This document shows, in pieces, positions 35,679-43,046 of a stretch of DNA of 64,000 nt. The stretch covers positions 124,001-188,000 of the forward strand of contig JAKSDQ010000251.1 in the NCBI GenBank assembly GCA_022360015.1, in the 5' to 3' direction. Source of the stretch: Cytophagales bacterium. Lineage in GTDB: Bacteria > Bacteroidota > Bacteroidia > Cytophagales > Cyclobacteriaceae. Both the position numbers and the translations under genes were made by a program. The notes below the pieces were generated by a model, which did no database searches, had not been told where the DNA came from, and saw only the letters and a program-made list of their open reading frames with translations. Numbering within the stretch: the stretch's first letter is position 1; each line of letters begins with the position of its first letter.

Positions 35679-36553
35679 TCAATATTCGTTTGAAAAAGGA
35701 GCTTCAGGGCGCTCATGGCAAAATGACACTCGAAGTCGATAGCCAGATTCACCCCGGAGACCTTACGGTGATTTATGGCGTATCAGGAGCGGGAAAAACT
35801 TCGATTTTACGAATGCTTGCAGGTTTGTTTAAACCCGATAGTGGCAAAATTGAGGTGAATAATAGCTGCTGGTTTGACAGTGAAAAGCGCATCGATGTCA
35901 AACCCAGGCACAGGAAAGTTGGTTTTGTGTCTCAGGATTACGCGCTTTTCCCGAATATGACAGTCAGGCAAAACTTGCGATATGCCCTGGACAAGGGCCA
36001 ACCGGAAAAAATAATAGCCGAGCTCATGGATGTTACCGGCTTAACCCAACTGCAGCACCGGAAACCAGATACATTATCCGGTGGTCAACAGCAAAGGGTG
36101 GCACTTGCCAGGGCCTTGGTCAGACAACCCGAAATCCTGTTGCTCGATGAACCGCTTTCAGCCCTGGATGAAGGCATGCGGGTTAAAATGCAGGATTACC
36201 TCCTAATGCTTCACCATCAATTCAACCTCACCACCATCCTGGTTACACACGATATGGCCGAGATTTTTAAGCTGGCCGGCAAAATATTCATCCTGGATCA
36301 GGGCCAATTTGTCAGACAAGGCTCCCCTCAGGAGGTTTTTTCTTATCAGGAAATAAGTGGTAAGTATAAAATCACTGGTACCGTACTGCATATCGAACCC
36401 AATGACATCGTATATGTGGTAAGCGTACTGATAGGCCATCAAATTATTAAAGTAATTGCTTCCGAAGCAGAAAGAAAAGGCTTGAAAACAGGTGACAGGG
36501 TTTTGATCATTTCCAAAGCTTTTAATCCCATTATTTTAAAGATCAATGGCTAA
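35675..36553 (+). CDS. modC: Molybdate ABC transporter ATP-binding protein
   Basis: The 292-residue ATPase has Walker A GVSGAGKTS (35-43), Q-loop VGFVSQDYALFPNMTV, signature LSGGQQQR, Walker B ILLLDEPLSALD and the His switch LVTHD. A short TOBE-like C-terminal region (about 230-290, KITGTVLHIE...GDRVLIISKAFNPI) is present, as in ModC. It powers molybdate import with ModB, whose stop overlaps its start. Confidence 0.94.
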   Translation: MINIRLKKELQGAHGKMTLEVDSQIHPGDLTVIYGVSGAGKTSILRMLAGLFKPDSGKIEVNNSCWFDSEKRIDVKPRHRKVGFVSQDYALFPNMTVRQNLRYALDKGQPEKIIAELMDVTGLTQLQHRKPDTLSGGQQQRVALARALVRQPEILLLDEPLSALDEGMRVKMQDYLLMLHHQFNLTTILVTHDMAEIFKLAGKIFILDQGQFVRQGSPQEVFSYQEISGKYKITGTVLHIEPNDIVYVVSVLIGHQIIKVIASEAERKGLKTGDRVLIISKAFNPIILKING

Positions 36554-36623
36554 AAAACACCTGTAATCGTTGATCATGGGTAGGAAGAAGTTCTTAAAAT
36601 AGCAAGGTGGTTTTAACGCGACT

Positions 36624-36656
36624 AGTCATAGTATGACTTGGAGTCATACTATGACT
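36624..36656. promoter_or_regulatory. Twin 15-bp palindromes, candidate operator 1
   Basis: AGTCATAGTATGACT (36624-36638) and AGTCATACTATGACT (36642-36656) are each a perfect palindrome around one central base. They are 3 bases apart, so their centres are 18 bases apart, and together they form a perfect 15-bp inverted repeat. The gap 36554-36860 otherwise holds no gene. A related site lies at 37945-37975 before the AraC gene. Confidence 0.7.
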
Positions 36657-36860
36657 CATTTAACTTGAGTCACTGCCATACAAAAAAGTGGTTTCACAGC
36701 ATTTAAAAAGAATACCTTAAGTTACTGTTAACAGAAGAAGCGATATAAATCAATAAATTGTTTTCACTGTCGAATATTTCGATTAATTTTAATACATAAT
36801 CCTGCAGGCATGGGCGGAAATAACTATTTCAGCCCAATGCTTTTGTATAAAAGAGAGAAA

Positions 36861-37433
36861 ATGCGTAATTCTTATTTACCCAGTATCATCAAACAATTGG
36901 CCTACTATCGGCTGTTGGGTCAAAAAACCTTCGATCAGTTGGATGAAGAGGCGCTTTTTAAACAGGTAGAGGAAGCCAACAGTATTGCCATCATTGTCAA
37001 TCACCTGAGTGGCAACATGTTGTCGCGGTGGACTGACTTTCTCATCAGTGACGGAGAGAAGCCATGGCGCAAAAGAGACCAGGAGTTTGAAGACCTGATC
37101 AGGACGAGAGCGGAACTCCAGGAAAAGTGGGACAAAGGTTGGGATTGCCTGTTTATGGCCATCAAAAACCTGAAAGAGAAGGACCTGGAAAAAATCGTCT
37201 ATATCCGGAATATGGGACATACGGTTTTCGAAGCCATTAACCGTCAACTGGCACATTACGCTTATCATGTGGGGCAAATAGTTTTTATAGGAAAGATGAT
37301 AAAGCGGAAGGAATGGCAAAGTTTATCCATTCCAAAGGGTGAATCACAGGCTTACAATATTGAAAAATTCAGTAAAGAGAAAAAACGGCAACATTTCAGT
37401 GACGAATTTCTCAAAGGAAAACCCGGTGCATGA
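36861..37433 (+). CDS. DUF1572/DinB-like protein
   Basis: The 190-residue protein starts at the Met of MRNSYL; an upstream Met at 36810 would add 17 residues. The DUF1572 pattern is clear: YYRLLGQKTFDQLDEEALF, then NSIAIIVNHLSGNMLSRWTD, then EKPWRKRDQEF and AHYAYHVGQIVFIGKM. Conserved His residues in NHLSGN and AHYAYHVGQ match the metal-binding DinB four-helix fold. Members are thought to be thiol-dependent metalloenzymes of unknown substrate. A twin palindrome lies about 200 bases upstream. Confidence 0.85.
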   Translation: MRNSYLPSIIKQLAYYRLLGQKTFDQLDEEALFKQVEEANSIAIIVNHLSGNMLSRWTDFLISDGEKPWRKRDQEFEDLIRTRAELQEKWDKGWDCLFMAIKNLKEKDLEKIVYIRNMGHTVFEAINRQLAHYAYHVGQIVFIGKMIKRKEWQSLSIPKGESQAYNIEKFSKEKKRQHFSDEFLKGKPGA

Positions 37434-37476
37434 GCTAGCATGCCATTAGCCCTATTGTATTCAAAGCTTTTACACG

Positions 37477-37791
37477 ATGGATAGAGAAAAAACCCATAAA
37501 AAGCTACGGTTCATTCCTTCGGCCAAAAATCTCATTTTAAACGCGACGGACTTCTGTAAATCCTCACTGGTCCCCAATCGGTTCGATGAGCAGGTTGACC
37601 CAAAAAAAGCAGGAAACTATGATTATATCCGGGTTTTTGCTATTGAGCTACAAAAATGGGAGGAACCGATACAACTGGCCAAACCAACAGGAAAATATGA
37701 TGCGGTATTGGGGGCCTGCTATGCCAAAGGAACGGGAAAGATCAAAAGCGCTATCAAAAGAGAAACCGTTTGGGAGGCATACGGCTGTTGA
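37477..37791 (+). CDS. Unrecognised small ORF, possibly decayed
   Basis: The 104-codon frame has an ATG 43 bases after the DUF1572 stop. The product is basic at the start (MDREKTHKKLRFIPS) and has two cysteines (DFCKSS, GACYAKG) plus a C-terminal Cys. I recognise no domain, signal peptide or membrane helix. Overlapping frames are also open here, which lowers confidence that this is a real gene. It may be a remnant. The remainder of the gap to 38009 holds operator 2. Confidence 0.25.
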   Translation: MDREKTHKKLRFIPSAKNLILNATDFCKSSLVPNRFDEQVDPKKAGNYDYIRVFAIELQKWEEPIQLAKPTGKYDAVLGACYAKGTGKIKSAIKRETVWEAYGC

Positions 37792-37944
37792 GCCGTTTGG
37801 ATTCGTTTTCAGAAAAGCAGAAAACCGATGGAAGCCTTATCAACAGCGGAATGAAATTACTAATTTAAACCCCAGGGAATTATTGGTGTAATTTTGGTGT
37901 TAGTATCACTGTTTAACCTAAGGTTATTCGGAAATTCTATTTCA

Positions 37945-37975
37945 GTTATAGTTTGACTTTGCGTCATGCTATAAC
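37945..37975. promoter_or_regulatory. Candidate operator 2 before the AraC gene, related to the site at 36624
   Basis: GTTATAGTTTGAC (37945-37957) and GTCATGCTATAAC (37963-37975) form an inverted repeat with 11 of 13 pairs. Aligned with operator 1 from base 36627, about 23 of 30 bases are the same (shared core GACTT...GTCAT.CTAT). It lies 35 bases before the AraC start, a good place for autoregulation. Confidence 0.65.
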
Positions 37976-38009
37976 AAATATGTTTTAAACAACATGGAAT
38001 TCGACTCCC

Positions 38010-38858
38010 ATGCATTTGGAATTTAAAGAAAACAAACTGGACGCAATTTTTCACCTAACCGATGAATTGGAGCACGTCAACAATAATTACTTTTCACAAA
38101 ACGGACTGATTAACATCCTTTGGAACAGGAGTAACGGAGACATAACGTTCCACATTGATAACATCCCAATTACCCTGAAACCTCAGCAGATCACCACCAG
38201 TACCTACCTGCAAAAAGTATCCTTTAAGGGTACGGCCGATGGTTTGGTAGTATTCATGTTCAACCGTGAATTCTATTGTATTCAGGATCATGACGATGAA
38301 GTTTCCTGCAATGGCATCATATTTTTCGGCACTCAGGATATTCCTATTATTACGCTGGAGAGCTCCGAAGTTGAAAAATTCGAGACGCTGTACCAGGTTT
38401 TCCTGGATGAGTTCGGAACGAGGGACAACATTCAGGGAGAAATGTTGAGAATGTTATTGAAGCGTTTGATAATCAAGTGCACCCGCATGGCCAAGAAGCA
38501 ATTAATTACCAAAGAGCTGCATAATTCAAAGATTGAAATCGTCCGTCAATTTAATGTATTGGTGGATATTCACTATAAAACCAAAAAACAGGTGAGTGAC
38601 TACGCTGAAATGCTGAACAAATCACCTAAAACACTGTCCAATTACTTTTTACTGTACAATAAAAAATCACCACTGCAAATCATCCATGAAAGAATTGTAT
38701 TGGAAGCCAGGCGTTTACTGGTATACACTGACATGACATCCAAGGAAATTGCCTATGAGCTGGGCTTTGAGGATGTGACACTTTTCAACAAAATGTTTAA
38801 AAAAATTATGGCTTTCACCCCATCTGATTTTAAAAGATCTCAAAAAGTAGTGAATTAG
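38010..38858 (+). CDS. AraC-family transcriptional regulator
   Basis: The 282-residue protein has an N-terminal cupin-like sensor part (about 1-150) and a C-terminal AraC double helix-turn-helix (about 175-275; VSDYAEMLNKSPKTLSNYFL, then SKEIAYELGFEDVTLFNKMF). Two or three cysteines in the sensor part (FYCIQ, EVSCNG, IIKCTRM) might respond to oxidants, which is inference. It is followed by three redox genes, so it is the likely regulator of that group. A palindromic operator lies directly before it. Confidence 0.88.
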   Translation: MHLEFKENKLDAIFHLTDELEHVNNNYFSQNGLINILWNRSNGDITFHIDNIPITLKPQQITTSTYLQKVSFKGTADGLVVFMFNREFYCIQDHDDEVSCNGIIFFGTQDIPIITLESSEVEKFETLYQVFLDEFGTRDNIQGEMLRMLLKRLIIKCTRMAKKQLITKELHNSKIEIVRQFNVLVDIHYKTKKQVSDYAEMLNKSPKTLSNYFLLYNKKSPLQIIHERIVLEARRLLVYTDMTSKEIAYELGFEDVTLFNKMFKKIMAFTPSDFKRSQKVVN

Positions 38859-38969
38859 GGAAAAATTGACAATCCTTAGGGAAATGTGACCTATTACCCG
38901 GACTGCTATGTGCCGTAAAATTGTATCAAAAGTTAAATAAACAATTTTAAAACTTTAACAGATACAAAA

Positions 38970-39518
38970 ATGACACAATTTTCAGTTCCTACAAAAGAAG
39001 AGGTCTCAGCTAATAATCAGGCCATCTTTGACAATCTGCAAAAAGGTCTTGGCTTTGTTCCAAACCTCTATGCCACTTATGCTTACTCAGATACTGCCTT
39101 AGGTGATTATCTGGCTTTGCAAAACCGGAAAAGCTCGCTCAAAGCCAAGGAGCGGGAGGTAATAAACCTGGTAGTCAGCCAGGTTAATGATTGTAGATAC
39201 TGCCAAAGCGCTCACACAGCCCTTGGTAAAATGAATGGTTTTACCGATGATGAAATCCTTGAAATTCGCTCGGGAGAAGCCTCGTTCGACGTGAAATTGG
39301 ATGCCTTGGCCAGGTTTGTAAAAAACATTACAGTTAACCGGGGCAAACCGGACGGAGAAGTTTTAGAAAGCTTTTTGAATGCCGGTTATACAAAGGAAAA
39401 TCTGGTGGATGTCATTGTAGTAATCGGAGACAAGATCATCAGCAATTTTCTGCACGGTGCCACAAAAATTCCTATCGACTTTCCAGTGGCACCTGAATTA
39501 AAAACACAAACTATTTAA
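38970..39518 (+). CDS. Carboxymuconolactone decarboxylase/AhpD-like peroxidase-family protein
   Basis: The 182-residue protein carries the AhpD-type active site C75-R-Y-C78-x3-H82 (NDCRYCQSAHT) with a preceding acidic residue in KEREVINL. Proteins of this group reduce peroxides through the CxxC pair or shuttle electrons to peroxiredoxins. The length and N-terminal part (QKGLGFVPNLYATYA) match the uncharacterised peroxidase-related subgroup. It lies 111 bases after the AraC regulator and 19 before the cupredoxin gene, with a peroxiredoxin gene beyond. Confidence 0.9.
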   Translation: MTQFSVPTKEEVSANNQAIFDNLQKGLGFVPNLYATYAYSDTALGDYLALQNRKSSLKAKEREVINLVVSQVNDCRYCQSAHTALGKMNGFTDDEILEIRSGEASFDVKLDALARFVKNITVNRGKPDGEVLESFLNAGYTKENLVDVIVVIGDKIISNFLHGATKIPIDFPVAPELKTQTI

Positions 39519-39537
39519 ATTTAATATCTCTGAAATC

Positions 39538-39909
39538 ATGAAAAGAATTAAAATTTTATTTGCTGTTGCAGGGCTCTTGGTGAACTTTGCAACTTTAGCC
39601 CAGGATCAGGTTAAAACAGTAAAACTGGAACAAACACCGGGTGAGTTTAAAACTAAAACCTTAAAAGTAAAACCGGGAACTTACGTTTTCGAAGTTACCA
39701 ACAATGATGTAGACCACGAAGTTGGCTTTGTGCTGGCTCCCAAAAAGGCGAATATTGAAATGGATGACCATATAAAACAGGCCTATCTGTCAAAGACAAT
39801 CAAAGCGGGAGAAACCGCATCATCGAAAGAAGTGACGTTGGAAAAAGGTGAGTATGTATATTTCTGTCCTTTGAATCCGACACCACAATATACTTTGATA
39901 GTTGAGTAA
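39538..39909 (+). CDS. Secreted cupredoxin-like protein lacking a full type-1 copper site
   Basis: The 123-residue protein has a signal peptide (cleavage near TLAQ, residue 22) and a compact Greek-key fold with TLKVKPGTYVFEVTNND, a His in DVDHEVGFVL and a Cys in YVYFCPLNPTPQYTLIVE. Type-1 copper proteins have a second His and often Met shortly after the Cys; here CPLNPTPQYT has neither. Copper binding may therefore be weak, altered or absent. It is located in the redox cluster and is probably periplasmic. Confidence 0.8.
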   Translation: MKRIKILFAVAGLLVNFATLAQDQVKTVKLEQTPGEFKTKTLKVKPGTYVFEVTNNDVDHEVGFVLAPKKANIEMDDHIKQAYLSKTIKAGETASSKEVTLEKGEYVYFCPLNPTPQYTLIVE

Positions 39910-39916
39910 CCAAATT

Positions 39917-39952
39917 GAGTGTGAGTGTGAGTTTGAGTGTGAGTGTGAGTTT
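39917..39952. repeat. Two perfect 18-bp tandem repeats
   Basis: GAGTGTGAGTGTGAGTTT occurs twice in a row, followed by a partial third unit (GGGTGTG). It lies in the 114-base gap between the cupredoxin and peroxiredoxin genes. Such a low-complexity tract can change length by slippage. It creates a Leu/Thr-rich false frame on the minus strand. Confidence 0.75.
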
Positions 39953-40023
39953 GGGTGTGGGGGGCTCACGCTTCTTTTTATTTTTGGTTATTGGGTTTGG
40001 GTTGTAATTATTAAATGTGAAAA

Positions 40024-40698
40024 ATGAATGATTATTTGATGAAAGATAACTCATCGGTACTGAGAGTAGCGCTTGAGGGGAAACGTTTGGAGTGGGAGGC
40101 AACAGCTCCGGAGGCGACGAAGGTCATTTACAATGAAGGCGTTTCGGAAGTTCGGGAAAGTGGTATTTTAGAACATGCACTTCAGGTGGGGAGTAAAGCA
40201 CCGGATTTCAGGTTAACCAATGCTACAGGCAAGGAGGTAGGATTAAGTGAGGTACTCGAAAAAGGACCGGTGATACTCACCTGGTACAGGGGTGGTTGGT
40301 GTCCTTATTGTAACATAACTTTGAGGCATCTGCAGCAACATTTGCAGGAATTTAGAAATGCCGGAGCCAGTCTCATTGCCCTGACACCTGAATTGGCAGA
40401 CAACTCACTGTCGACCCGTGAAAAGCACGAGTTGCAGTTTGAAGTATTGAGTGATACAGGTAATAAGGTGGCCAAAAAATACGGCATTGTTTTCAAGCTT
40501 AACGACGAGGTGGCCAACCTATACAAAGAGGCATTTGATCTGGAAAGTTATAATGGTGATGACAGCCATGAACTTCCGCTGGCAGCTACCTACGTAATCG
40601 ACAATGAGGGGGTGATCCGGTATGCTTTCTTAGATGCGGAATATCGCAACCGGGCAGAGCCGGGCGATATCCTGGATATGCTCGAAAGATTAAAATGA
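40024..40698 (+). CDS. Peroxiredoxin-like protein (AhpC/TSA family)
   Basis: The 224-residue protein has the thioredoxin fold segment SKAPDFRLTNATGKEVGLSE and the active-site region WYRGGWCPYCNITLRHLQ (C93, C96), with the CPYC pattern of the peroxiredoxin-like family. It reduces peroxides, probably with a thioredoxin- or AhpD-type donor. A second in-frame Met lies at codon 6. It is probably the last gene of the AraC-AhpD-cupredoxin-Prx group and runs tail to tail into the TPR gene. Confidence 0.9.
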   Translation: MNDYLMKDNSSVLRVALEGKRLEWEATAPEATKVIYNEGVSEVRESGILEHALQVGSKAPDFRLTNATGKEVGLSEVLEKGPVILTWYRGGWCPYCNITLRHLQQHLQEFRNAGASLIALTPELADNSLSTREKHELQFEVLSDTGNKVAKKYGIVFKLNDEVANLYKEAFDLESYNGDDSHELPLAATYVIDNEGVIRYAFLDAEYRNRAEPGDILDMLERLK

Positions 40699-40718
40699 TC
40701 TGGGGAAGGGCGATGGGT

Positions 40719-41495
40719 TTATTTGCTGCTTCGATCCATTTGCTGCAGCAGTTTTAGCGACCTTTTGTTTGAAGGCTCTATGGCCAGAATCCTGTCGACA
40801 AGGGTTCTGGCTTTATCTTCTAACCCAATAAAGTAATAACTTCCGGCTAGTTGATTAAGCAGATGAATGTTGGCGTTTTCCACTTTTAAGGTGTTTTCCA
40901 ATGCCATAATGTTTTGAATGACAGCCAATAATCTTAAAGTTGTCCGATCAGCCCGATTGTCTTTTGCGGCATCCCTCAAAAACTCCAGGGATTGTACTAA
41001 CCGATTTTGATGAATAGGGCACAATGCTGCAAAACGGGCATATACAGGGGATGGTTCGTATTTGTAAGCCTTCCGAAAGTAAACAGCTCCCTTTTCAAAG
41101 TCCTTCAGACGTAAACAAATGCTTCCTGCCTTAGCATAGAACGACGCCCCATACGGGTGTTCCATAATCACGGCCTCTGCGACTCGCAGTGTATTTTGAA
41201 AGTCGTTTTTTTGGTGATAATACTGGTAAAGTTTTTCCATAGCCCGGTCCCAGCTTAGTTGTTTTACTACGAGGGTTCGGGCCAGGGCTTCCGGAATGGT
41301 CCGGTGAGCTGTGTCTGTCTTAATTTTTTCATAAAACGGCCAATGCTCTTTTAAGATCCGGATTTCGTAAGTTCCCGACAATGTGTCTACTTGCGTCAGG
41401 GTATATTGTGCCCGGATATCGGAAATCCGTATTTTGCGCGGGGAGGTGCCGATGATTGTACTGCTAAGCATTGCTGCATAAAAACATTCAGCCAT
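40719..41495 (-). CDS. TPR-repeat protein, perhaps 5'-truncated
   Basis: The 258-residue protein has about three TPR-like units from residue 90 on (NTLRVAEAVIMEHPYGASFY, DFEKGAVYFRKAYKYEPSPV, GLEDKARTLVDRILAIEPSN). No signal peptide or membrane helix is found. The N-terminus (MAECFYAAMLSSTIIG) resembles the segment that follows the last catalytic motif in SGNH/GDSL hydrolase-TPR proteins (GY.LMAEAFY.AM), so the hydrolase half may be lost. This is a tentative reading. It follows the PhyH gene by 22 bases and may share its transcript. Confidence 0.65.
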   Translation of the reverse strand: MAECFYAAMLSSTIIGTSPRKIRISDIRAQYTLTQVDTLSGTYEIRILKEHWPFYEKIKTDTAHRTIPEALARTLVVKQLSWDRAMEKLYQYYHQKNDFQNTLRVAEAVIMEHPYGASFYAKAGSICLRLKDFEKGAVYFRKAYKYEPSPVYARFAALCPIHQNRLVQSLEFLRDAAKDNRADRTTLRLLAVIQNIMALENTLKVENANIHLLNQLAGSYYFIGLEDKARTLVDRILAIEPSNKRSLKLLQQMDRSSK

Positions 41496-41517
41496 CGTAG
41501 CAAAACCTTTGCGGGCT

Positions 41518-42498
41518 TTACCATAATTGTAAACCTAACAGTTTTTCCCCCAATTCGCTAAGCTTTGCCCGTCGATACCTGGTTTGCTCCCAGTTTCTCG
41601 GATCTCCCGGAAAAGGGTAACCTTCGGGGATGATTCGATCTCGCCACGATCTGACACGCCATTGTCTTAGTGCTTCATTGTCTGGCCGGGCAGGTGTCAT
41701 AGCAATGTATTGCGCTAATCTGGGCTGATCGGATAAATTAGATCTGATGCCATGAGCCAACATACTGTCCCAAATCAATAAATCTCCTGCCTCTAGGGCA
41801 ACTTTTTCAATTTCAAACCCACTGATATCAGGTTTAAAAGGATCCCGGTCAGCAGGCTGGGTTTTTACCCATGCGTCAAATTCCCTGTATAAAGCCGGGA
41901 TACACTGAAAACCACCCATTTGGGGATCAGTCTGTTGGTTAAGGGCTAAAACACCCTGCACATTCACCGGTTTGGGGTCGAGTGAAGTATCGATATCCCA
42001 GTGTATAAAGCTGGGCGTTCCCTGCCGCCGGGGGTGTGGCAGGTTCAAATTGGCTCTGTCTATTGACACCCAAAGGGACTCTGTTCCCCATATATCCACA
42101 AAGGCGTCATATACCCTTTGATGCTGGCGGTTGTTCCAGAGGGTCTGATGGTTGTATACCTCTACCATACCGGTGCCCTTGAGCTCAGTCATTTTTATCG
42201 CCCGTTTGGTGTTGGTGGTCCGGTACCAGGTCGTACGGTCTTTCGGATCTTTTTCCTCAAACTCCCAGATAAGATTTACTAGGGCTTCAATATTCCCGGT
42301 TGGTACCGCCTGCTTCACCACCACATAACCATTGTTTTTCCAAAACTTCCAGTCCTCCTCTGAAAGCACACGCAGCGGTTCATGATGCGGTCTTGTGTTG
42401 AAATGATATTTGGAAGTATACGATACTGTGGCATTACCTGGCTGCGCTTTGGAATCCAGTTTTGTATTTCCCATAATTACTAAAGCTAGGTTTATCAT
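41518..42498 (-). CDS. Phytanoyl-CoA dioxygenase (PhyH)-family protein
   Basis: The 326-residue Fe(II)/2-oxoglutarate-type oxygenase has the metal pair H166-W-D168 (FIHWDIDTSLD), a distal H249 in LAHGIRSN and an Arg (R260, QPRLAQY) suited to bind 2-oxoglutarate. The opening GYVVVKQAVP is typical of PhyH. A later Met at codon 9 (42474) is an equally possible start. The substrate is unknown; family members hydroxylate lipids, ectoine or small acids. Confidence 0.88.
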   Translation of the reverse strand: MINLALVIMGNTKLDSKAQPGNATVSYTSKYHFNTRPHHEPLRVLSEEDWKFWKNNGYVVVKQAVPTGNIEALVNLIWEFEEKDPKDRTTWYRTTNTKRAIKMTELKGTGMVEVYNHQTLWNNRQHQRVYDAFVDIWGTESLWVSIDRANLNLPHPRRQGTPSFIHWDIDTSLDPKPVNVQGVLALNQQTDPQMGGFQCIPALYREFDAWVKTQPADRDPFKPDISGFEIEKVALEAGDLLIWDSMLAHGIRSNLSDQPRLAQYIAMTPARPDNEALRQWRVRSWRDRIIPEGYPFPGDPRNWEQTRYRRAKLSELGEKLLGLQLW

Positions 42499-42584
42499 TA
42501 TTTATTATTATTAAGTTCGTTATAAATCAGGAGAAAATCAATGAAACAGCCTCAATCTCCTAAAGAAGCTAAACACGGAGTTCT

Positions 42585-42624
42585 AATCTCAAACAATCAG
42601 GTGAATTGTTTGTTACCTGAGATT
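42585..42624. promoter_or_regulatory. Nested inverted repeats between PhyH and the small membrane protein genes
   Basis: An outer pair AATCTCA (42585-42591) and TGAGATT (42618-42624) encloses an inner pair AAACAAT (42591-42597) and ATTGTTT (42605-42611). It lies between divergent genes, 23 bases before the + strand start, and could be a shared operator. Unproven. Confidence 0.35.
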
Positions 42625-42647
42625 GAATTCTTAAAACAAATGAAAAC

Positions 42648-43019
42648 ATGATGGTTGCATTGAAATTAACTTATGCCGCTAACCTGCTGGTAGCCGGGTG
42701 GATCGGAATTTATTCCTTGTTTCTCCCAAAAACAGCTATAATCACCGTTTTCAGCAATGCTTACGAACCCACAGAGGTCGTCAGGCTTGTAGGCTGCCTG
42801 TGGTTAGCCATTGCATTGTTGTCGGCTTTTGGACTGTGGAAACCCATGATATTTTCTCCGGTTTTATTCATTCAACTGATCTACAAGGGCGGTTGGTTAC
42901 TATTTGTGGCGACCCCAGCCATTGTTAAGGGCGAGTCCTTTCCCAGAGGTATGGCTGTATTTTTTGTGATCTGGGTGGCGGTGTTACCCTTTGTCATTCC
43001 CTGGAAAGATTGGTTTTAA
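42648..43019 (+). CDS. Small polytopic membrane protein
   Basis: The 123-residue protein has four predicted membrane helices (about residues 6-27, 44-64, 68-90 and 98-118). There are few charged residues, and no enzyme motif is seen. The ATG pair at 42648/42651 gives two possible starts. I do not recognise the family, although short four-helix proteins of this style (LLVAGWIGIYSLFLP, LWLAIALLSAFGLWKP) are frequent in Bacteroidota. It stands alone, converging with recQ. Confidence 0.7.
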   Translation: MMVALKLTYAANLLVAGWIGIYSLFLPKTAIITVFSNAYEPTEVVRLVGCLWLAIALLSAFGLWKPMIFSPVLFIQLIYKGGWLLFVATPAIVKGESFPRGMAVFFVIWVAVLPFVIPWKDWF

Positions 43020-43046
43020 GGGTAATTTACCTGTTTTACGGCACGA

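Noticed and set aside
36624-36656. Rho-independent terminator after modC
   Set aside because: The stem is AT-rich and not followed by a T-run, and each arm is itself palindromic, which fits a protein binding site better.
37586-37891. Second frame overlapping the unknown ORF at 37477
   Set aside because: No domain, and it overlaps a frame that is itself doubtful.
39800-40102. Minus-strand frame with LTLTLKLTLTL
   Set aside because: It is the translation of the 18-bp tandem repeat and overlaps two well-supported genes.
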